A stretch of 64,000 bases of DNA from NCBI RefSeq assembly GCF_030269445.1, contig NZ_BSTJ01000011.1:248001-312000 (forward strand), read 5' to 3'. A model generated the notes under the pieces. The model saw nothing but the letters and a program-made list of their open reading frames with translations, was not told the origin of the DNA and made no database searches. Of this stretch, positions 8,790 to 14,391 are shown piece after piece (the first letter of the stretch is position 1; every line of letters starts with the position of its first letter). Origin of the DNA: Actinoallomurus iriomotensis. GTDB taxonomy: Bacteria; Actinomycetota; Actinomycetes; Streptosporangiales; Streptosporangiaceae. The position numbers were made by a program, and so were the translations under genes.

Positions 8790-9196
8790 CTACTTCGACT
8801 CGACGCGTCCGATCGGTGCTGTGCTGCCGGCGAGCGCTGCAGCGGCCCGCGTCCAGGCTGGATCTTCGGGGTAGAGCTCGCTGCGCAGATAAGCCCAGAT
8901 GAGCGCTCGTACGGCAGCGCCACGGTCGGGGTTTTCGTCGGTGGTCTCGGCCGCATCGAAGGTCGAAATACCGCCCAGCCGATGCTCCGCGTCGAGAATC
9001 TCCAGTCGAGTCTTCGGCGCGGGAGCCGCGGTGTAGGGATCGCTTCGCCAGTCCTGCCGGTCGGAGAAGAAGGGGTGCCAGTCCTTCTCTCCGACGACGA
9101 TGAGGACCTTCGGCGTCATGCCGTCGAAATTGGTGCTGGTGAGCGCCGCGTAGGGCTGCGCCGCCGGGCCGTTCAAGTCCTCGCCGCGGCCGGGAG
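8790..9196 (-). pseudogene. Alpha/beta-hydrolase (chlorophyllase-like), C-terminal remnant
   Basis: The frame encodes only the last third of an alpha/beta hydrolase. It contains the strand with the acid residue (VLIVVGEKDW) and the catalytic His region (AEHRLGGI), then the typical C-terminal helices ending in a GRVESK tail. The N-terminal half with the nucleophile elbow (GxSxG) is missing. Homology stops at about 9196, exactly where an IS256-type transposase end begins on the other strand. An ATG at 9224 keeps the frame open, but those extra residues are antisense to the transposase. The gene is therefore truncated and presumably inactive. Confidence 0.75.
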
Positions 9197-9434
9197 CGGC
9201 CTTCCCCGACCGCATCGCGATCATCCGCCTCGTCGGGGCGGTGCTGATGGAACAGACCGAAGAATGGACCGAAGCCCGCCGCTACATGGGCCTGGAATTC
9301 CTCGCCGGAACGCGCCTGCGCGTGCTGGAGAGCGAAACGCCGGACAAAAACCCCACCACACAAGCGATCACCTCTTAACCTGCAGAAACAGGATCACGAG
9401 GAGGCCGTCTTACACCACTCCGCTGGACGTGACC
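9193..9434 (+). mobile_element. IS256-type insertion sequence, right-end remnant
   Basis: Bases 9193-9378 encode the last 61 residues of a Mutator/IS256-like transposase (AAFPDRIAIIRLVGAVL, then EQTEEWTEARRYMGLEFL) ending at TAA 9376-9378. The sequence at about 9411-9434 (TACACCACTCC...GGACGTGACC) looks like the terminal end of such elements. The remaining 85 percent of the transposase and the left end are gone. The left edge abuts the truncated hydrolase gene at about 9196, so a deletion fused the two. Confidence 0.65.
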
Positions 9435-9670
9435 CGTTTCTTTCGGTGACTTTCTCGGCGTGGCGAAGGACCGCCAGGCGTCGCTGGGCCTGGCGGTCGA
9501 GCTGCTGTTGCGGCGATGGGCATGAGAGATCTCCGTAGTCATCGGAGACCCCGATTGTCAACAAAATCCGGCATTTTTAGAAATGCTGGACAGGCCCCCA
9601 CTCCTGGAGAGATACCTCCTACAGGCATCCGCGTGGCTTGGTCACCGACCGGGTGGAAGGGGACGCTGTG
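9379..9670. other. Gap between IS remnant and second CpnT-like gene
   Basis: Apart from the IS256-like end at its left, this region of 292 bases has no gene. It has two small dyads. TCTCCG...CGGAGA with a 7-base loop lies at 9530-9548. GCATTT-TTAG-AAATGC lies at 9571-9586 in an AT-rich patch. Either may be part of the promoter or leader of the downstream gene. The sequence GGAAGGGGA at 9655-9663 is that gene's ribosome site. Confidence 0.5.
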
Positions 9671-12600
9671 ATGGACGGGTTCGCGGTTGTTCCCGAGGCG
9701 TGGGTGGGGGCGGCGAAAGGAATCAGTCAGGCTTCGGATGTTCTAGCGGATGGGGTGGATGCGTTTCGCCTGGCGTTGGGTGGTGGATCGCCGTTCGGGA
9801 GTGATGATCTGGGACGGGCACTCTTTGAGGGGGACTCCGGCGCCGGGGCATCGGGGTTCGTGGGGATACGCGACGGGTTGTTGAAGGACCTGGCGTGGAC
9901 GGTGAATTTCCTGCGGGGGATGGCGGCCGGGCTGGTCACCTCGGGCGAGGTGTATGTCGAGGCGGATGGAACTCTGGTGGACCGGCTGCGCGGCCGGAGA
10001 ACGCGGGGCGCTGCGGTCCCGTCGCCGCGGCGTGGTGCGGCAGGGGTGCCGGAGAGCTATGTGCTGAAGCCGGTTCCGCAAGAGATGGCGGTCACCACAC
10101 CGGCGCCACCGATCTGGAAACAGGCGGTGTGGATCTTGGAGGCGGTGGGAGCCGGATGTTCCTGGCCGGACGGTGACCTCGGCGGCATCGAGTCGTGGCG
10201 GGAGGCGGCACGGACGATGGCGCGTGTGGTCGGGGAGGTGGCCGACCTGGTCGGCGGGCACGCGCGGCGGGTGAGCGGGAGTGGTGAGGGAGCCGCGACC
10301 GAGGCGTTCACCTCGACTGCGCGGCGGGTTCACGGTGAGGCGGGGTTGCTGGAGAGCCTGGCGGCCCGCTGTGAGCATCTGGCGCAGTACTGCGAGGGCG
10401 GCGCCGATGCGATCGTGAGGGCACGGTGGCAGTGTCTGCCCTCGGCGTTGTTCGTGGTGGCGTTGATGAGGTACGGGGCTGTGCTCGGCGGGTGGGCCGA
10501 GGCGGCCGTGCTGCCGTTGATCCGGCTGGAGGGCCTGGCGCTGCGAATCGCGTTGGGGGTGATCCGCCAGGCGGCGCTCGGGTTGGTGTACTCGGCCGGC
10601 CTCGATGGGATCGGCCAGTTGGTGCGGTGGGACGGGTTCCATCCGGGTGAACTGCTGGGGGCGTTGTGGCAGGGCGCGTTCGCGGGCGGGCTCATGGGGG
10701 TCGCAGACGCGGGACTGCCCGCCCTGGCGGGCCGGTCCCCGGCTTTGACCTGGCTGGCCCACGCGATGGAATCACCCGGTGCAGGCGGGAGCGCGACCCG
10801 ATTCGTGGTCGGCGGAAGTGTCGGCACCGCGGCCATCGCGACGGCCGGCGCGGTGAGCGGGCACGGGTGGGACCTCGAACACGCCGCCGAGACCGGCTTC
10901 GGTATGGCCTTCATCGGCACCGGCACCGAACTGGCCGGTAAAGCCCACCAGTGGTTCAGAGCCCGCCGTTCCGCCGCCGCTTCCCCGGGCGGGGTGTCTC
11001 GATGGATATCTCCAGACGGCGTTCTCGACAACCCGGACAGAATGTCGCCCTACCCCCTCCGCAGCAAGGAGACAGGAACCGGCTACGACATTCTCGGCGA
11101 GGTCGTCGCGAAAGACGACGGCACCGTTCAGTCCGCCGACCGACCCGCCGACCGGATGCCCCGCACCGAGCTCACGGCCACCCGACCTCGCGACACCAGC
11201 ACAGCGCCCGGCGTAGGAGCGAGGCAGGAGGAGAACACAGGCACCGTTGCCGCGGTCGGCAGACCCGGCGGCGACACGGCTGAGGCTCACAACGACGCGG
11301 AGCCGAACACGATCGCCGCGGCGCTCAGCGGGAGAGAACCGGCCGACCGAGGCGGTCACACCGGAGAGCCGGCGGCAGGGGAGCGCGGCGAGGGTACGGC
11401 GGTCCGCCCCGACCCGACGTGGCCCGAGTCGACCGAAGCCGCACGAGTCGATCCGGCGCGAGGGGAGCCGACGCAGGACGGGTCGGCGCGGGCCGAGCCG
11501 ATGCCGACGGCCGATCCGGCGGACCGGCCCGGCGATCCGCCGGGACCGGTCACCCGGGCGAGCCCGGAAAACCCCGGCACCCCGCCCCCGCCCCCGCCCG
11601 AGTACCGGCCACCCGTGCGAGACACGCCTACCCCTCCGACTGACGAACCGGTTCACCACGGCGCCACGAACTCTGCCGATCCGGGTACTCCAGCCGCGGA
11701 ACTGTCCGGTAAGACGCCTTCCGGGCAAGACCCGACCGGCCACGTCCCGGCGGCCTTGTCCTCCCAGCCACCTGAGACCCCGGCGCGGAACCATGGGGAC
11801 CCGGGCCAACTCGTCGCTCATGAGCCACCACGCGGCCAGGACGCGATATCGCCCGTTCCGGAACCGCACCGGAATAGGTCTGTGGCGATCGCTTCACATT
11901 TGGAAATACCAGGATTCCGTCATGTTAGAAGCGGAAAGGTTCGGGAGATATTTGAGCCAACAATTCAGGCAACCGGGCATATGGATAAAAGCAACCCGTC
12001 TGGTAACTTCTTGCTTCTCCTGGCCACCGACCGCCTGTCTGCATTCGACCGATCACTTAACGTGCACCTACCAGGAAAGGGCGTCATTCAAACAGCAATG
12101 ACGCAATTCTGGCTTGATCGGATGAGTCATCTCATGCCTAATCATATGCTAGGTTGGCGCGCATCGGAAATACCGACTTCTGCGCATCCATTTATTGGGC
12201 GGATAATGAAGATCAAGACTTTGGACATGATTCCGATTGAATGTGTCGCCAGAGGTTTTCTCTATGGCTCGGCGTTGAGCGAGTATTCGAAAAAAGGGGC
12301 CGTCGCTGGTTATCGCCTTCCAAGCAATCTCCAGTCGGGCGACATGCTCCCTGAGCCGCTCTTCACGCCATCATTGAAAATGTCCACCGGACATGACATG
12401 AATCTCACTCGAGGGCAGGCTATTTCGCTGCTCGGAGAAGGGCTATATGAGAAGCTAAGGGTATTCACTATGTCCGCCTACGAATTTGCCTTCAACTATG
12501 CCGAAAAACGAGGAATATTTATTGCGGATACCAAGCTCGAATTCGGAATAGGCGGAAAGGAGGTCCGTCTTGCGGATGAGGTCTTCACGCCCGACTCCTC

Positions 12601-12826
12601 TCGTTTTTGGATTGCTTCTGAATGGCGGCCCGGGAAAGCGCCCGCGTCTCTCGACAAGAGATACCTAAGAGAATGGCTAATGAATTCTTCTTGGGATGGG
12701 ATTTCTCCTAATCCTCCAATTCCTCAATCCGTCATCAGTAAGACAGTAGAGTCTTATCACAGTGCTTTCCAGGCCATCACGGGTATGACGATTGCCCAGT
12801 GGCAGACTAATGCTGAGACGACTTGA
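9671..12826 (+). CDS. CpnT-like giant protein with C-terminal SAICAR synthetase (PurC) domain
   Basis: A 1051-residue fusion. The first 430 residues match the paralog at 3844 almost segment by segment (SDDLGRALFEG, GLLKDL, WPDGD, RVSGSGEGAATEAF, MESPG, then ETGFGMAFIG): two WXG/CpnT-like helical domains and a hydrophobic region. A Pro/Thr/Asp-rich linker follows to about 735. Residues 737-1051 are a full-length SAICAR synthetase domain, with GKVREIFE (755-762), DRLSAFD, LPGKG, ECVARG, GHDMN (907-911), ADTKLEFG (952-959) and DEVFTPDSSRFW. PurC normally joins CAIR and aspartate using ATP. The PurC part is much AT-richer (47 percent GC over 11881-11940), as if acquired. ATG 9671 follows a strong ribosome site; GTG 9668 and TTG 9638 are alternatives. 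The effector role is inferred. Confidence 0.85.
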   Translation: MDGFAVVPEAWVGAAKGISQASDVLADGVDAFRLALGGGSPFGSDDLGRALFEGDSGAGASGFVGIRDGLLKDLAWTVNFLRGMAAGLVTSGEVYVEADGTLVDRLRGRRTRGAAVPSPRRGAAGVPESYVLKPVPQEMAVTTPAPPIWKQAVWILEAVGAGCSWPDGDLGGIESWREAARTMARVVGEVADLVGGHARRVSGSGEGAATEAFTSTARRVHGEAGLLESLAARCEHLAQYCEGGADAIVRARWQCLPSALFVVALMRYGAVLGGWAEAAVLPLIRLEGLALRIALGVIRQAALGLVYSAGLDGIGQLVRWDGFHPGELLGALWQGAFAGGLMGVADAGLPALAGRSPALTWLAHAMESPGAGGSATRFVVGGSVGTAAIATAGAVSGHGWDLEHAAETGFGMAFIGTGTELAGKAHQWFRARRSAAASPGGVSRWISPDGVLDNPDRMSPYPLRSKETGTGYDILGEVVAKDDGTVQSADRPADRMPRTELTATRPRDTSTAPGVGARQEENTGTVAAVGRPGGDTAEAHNDAEPNTIAAALSGREPADRGGHTGEPAAGERGEGTAVRPDPTWPESTEAARVDPARGEPTQDGSARAEPMPTADPADRPGDPPGPVTRASPENPGTPPPPPPEYRPPVRDTPTPPTDEPVHHGATNSADPGTPAAELSGKTPSGQDPTGHVPAALSSQPPETPARNHGDPGQLVAHEPPRGQDAISPVPEPHRNRSVAIASHLEIPGFRHVRSGKVREIFEPTIQATGHMDKSNPSGNFLLLLATDRLSAFDRSLNVHLPGKGVIQTAMTQFWLDRMSHLMPNHMLGWRASEIPTSAHPFIGRIMKIKTLDMIPIECVARGFLYGSALSEYSKKGAVAGYRLPSNLQSGDMLPEPLFTPSLKMSTGHDMNLTRGQAISLLGEGLYEKLRVFTMSAYEFAFNYAEKRGIFIADTKLEFGIGGKEVRLADEVFTPDSSRFWIASEWRPGKAPASLDKRYLREWLMNSSWDGISPNPPIPQSVISKTVESYHSAFQAITGMTIAQWQTNAETT

Positions 12827-12830
12827 TAAG

Positions 12831-12849
12831 TGAACCCATTTCATCCTCG
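12831..12849 (+). repeat. IS terminal inverted repeat, left
   Basis: TGAACCCATTTCATCCTCG, the exact reverse complement of 13395-13413. Confidence 0.95.
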
Positions 12850-12857
12850 CGGGGGAT

Positions 12858-13403
12858 GTGCAGGTCACGGCATGGCTCACGCAAGCCCTGCGGAAGGCCA
12901 ACAAGGACCGGCTGACCCACGTGACCGTGGACGGGGCCCTCATCCATACCGACCGGCTCAAAGCCGACCGGTCCTACCTCTCCGGCGAGCATCGCGTACA
13001 CGGGATGAACGTCCAGTTCATCGCCGGACCGGACGGGACGATCCCTGTGGACATCGGGAGCGCTGCCTGGCTCCACCACGACCTGACCGCCACACGAATA
13101 TGGGGCATCCTGCGTGAGCTGGAGAAGGCCGGAATCCTCACGCTCGCGGACAAGGGCTACCAGGGAGCAGAGGGCGCGGTCGTCATCACCCCTTACAAGG
13201 GGGGCAAGAACAAGCCGGAGTCTCAAAAGCAGGCCAACCGGTCACACGCCAAGCTCCGCGGACCCGGCGAGCGTGCGAACGCTCAGCTCAAGTCATGGAG
13301 GATTCTGCGGAAACTCCGGTGCGGCCCCACCAAGGCCGGCCACCTCGTCAAGGCCATCGCCGTCCTGCAAAGTCACCGAGCCGCTCAAGCGGCCCGAGGA
13401 TGA
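12858..13403 (+). pseudogene. IS5-family DDE transposase, N-terminally truncated
   Basis: About 180 residues carry the catalytic half of an IS5-type (DDE_Tnp_4-like) transposase: the first Asp in VTVDGALIHTD, the second in LADKGYQGAEG, and the Glu in GERANAQLKSW. The N-terminal third, including the DNA-binding helix-turn-helix, is missing because the element is internally deleted just after its left end. The catalytic triad is intact, but the protein should not bind its ends. Confidence 0.85.
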
Positions 13404-13413
13404 AATGGGTTCA
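13395..13413 (-). repeat. IS terminal inverted repeat, right
   Basis: CGAGGATGAAATGGGTTCA, the exact reverse complement of the left end. It overlaps the last codons of the truncated transposase. Confidence 0.95.
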
Positions 13414-13444
13414 GTGAGATCACGGGGATTCGATCTTCGCGTCC

Positions 13445-13836
13445 GGGACCATCCCCGCGTGCGCGGGGAGCATGACGTCGTGACCTTCCGGATCCCCTTG
13501 CCGGTGGGATCATCTCCGCGTGCGCGGGGAGCAGTCCTCGTCCGGGTAGGCCGTCACGGTCATCTGGGGACCATCCCCGCGTGCACAGGAGCGTGTGGCG
13601 GCGGGATCCGGGAACAGGCCGTCGCCCGGGACCATCCCCGCGCGAGGATGGTCCCTGGACGGGCTTCTTCGTCGCCGACTCGAGGCCGTGTTCCCCGCGC
13701 GCGGGGATGGTCCCCGGCCGGTCGAGTCCGTCGCGCCCGGCTCGGCGTGCTCTCCGTGCACGCTGGGATGGTCCCACCGCGTCACGGCACGCGGCCCACG
13801 TCGGCGAGTGCTCTCCGCGCACGCGGGGATGTTCCC
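13445..13836. CRISPR. Type I-E-like CRISPR array with a mid-array orientation switch
   Basis: Seven repeats of 27-29 bases lie at 13445-13473, 13506-13534, 13567-13594, 13628-13655, 13688-13714, 13747-13775 and 13808-13836, separated by six spacers of 32 or 33 bases. Repeats 1-3 read GGGACCATCCCCGCG...GGGGAGC on the plus strand. Repeats 5-7 read the reverse complement (GTG-TCCCCGCG...GGGATGGTCCC). Repeat 4 is a hybrid of two left-type halves facing each other, forming a near-perfect palindrome. Repeat sequence and spacer size match actinobacterial type I-E systems. No cas gene is in the window. Several repeats are degenerate, so the array is probably an inactive relic. Confidence 0.9.
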
Positions 13837-14001
13837 GATTCCCGGCTCGCGGACCGGACCCGCAGATGCAGAACTTGGGCACGTATTCGGCACAGGCACC
13901 CGGGGACGGTCGATACGAGTCGCTTACAGTCGGACATCATCTGAGTGGCGCCTGACCGCGATGACGCTGGTCACGACTGAGATGCCCCGGGTGGACGGTG
14001 G

Positions 14002-14075
14002 CGCGCCCAGAGGGATTCGAACCCCCGACCGTCGGATTAGAAGTCCGATGCTCTATCCGGCTGAGCTATGGGCGC
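14002..14075 (-). tRNA. tRNA-Arg (anticodon TCT)
   Basis: A 74-nt cloverleaf on the minus strand. The acceptor stem GCGCCCA pairs with TGGGCGC, the anticodon loop is CTTCTAA (anticodon TCT), and the T-loop is TTCGAAT. The discriminator is G, and CCA is encoded (13999-14001). The 3' end faces the CRISPR/IS/toxin region. Confidence 0.95.
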
Positions 14076-14080
14076 CGGTC

Positions 14081-14391
14081 GATCAGAGTGTACGGACTCC
14101 GGAGCGTTGATGTGGAGCCGGTGGCCGCTTACCGCCATCGGCCGCCTGTCGGACGGGCTCCGGTGTGGCCGGAACCGGCCGTATCGCCGGGAGCTGCGGC
14201 GATGCGTATCAGTCGCATAACTTGTTCGATCTTTGTCTGACATAGACGATCAACCGGAATTCACCTGTCCTGTTACGGACTGTCACGACTCGGAGTGAGG
14301 GGCCAGTTCCGGCCACACCCTGATCGTCGTACGACGTGACCGGAATCCCTCATCCCTGACCGGAACAGCGAGAAGGTGACGGCCGGAGCTC
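14081..14391. other. Intergenic region between tRNA-Arg and the GT39 gene
   Basis: About 310 bases without a credible gene. A short AT-rich patch at 14215-14260 probably carries the tRNA promoter. I see no terminator hairpin of note downstream of the GT39 stop. Confidence 0.5.

Larger units (their letters stand above)
12831..13413 (+). mobile_element. Deleted IS5-type element with intact 19-bp ends
   Basis: An internally deleted insertion sequence of 583 bases bounded by perfect 19-bp terminal inverted repeats (12831-12849 and 13395-13413). It contains the 3' part of a DDE transposase gene. The left end lies five bases after the stop codon of the PurC-fusion gene, and the right end is 31 bases before the first CRISPR repeat. 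No clear target duplication is visible. Such an element could still be mobilised by a transposase acting from elsewhere. Confidence 0.85.

Noticed and set aside
12831-13413. An immunity gene directly after the PurC-fusion gene
   Set aside because: The sequence is a deleted insertion element with perfect terminal repeats and a transposase fragment, not an immunity protein.
13385-14240. Several open frames across the CRISPR array and tRNA
   Set aside because: They are produced by the repeat sequences and by translation across the tRNA. The repeat-spacer structure explains the sequence fully.
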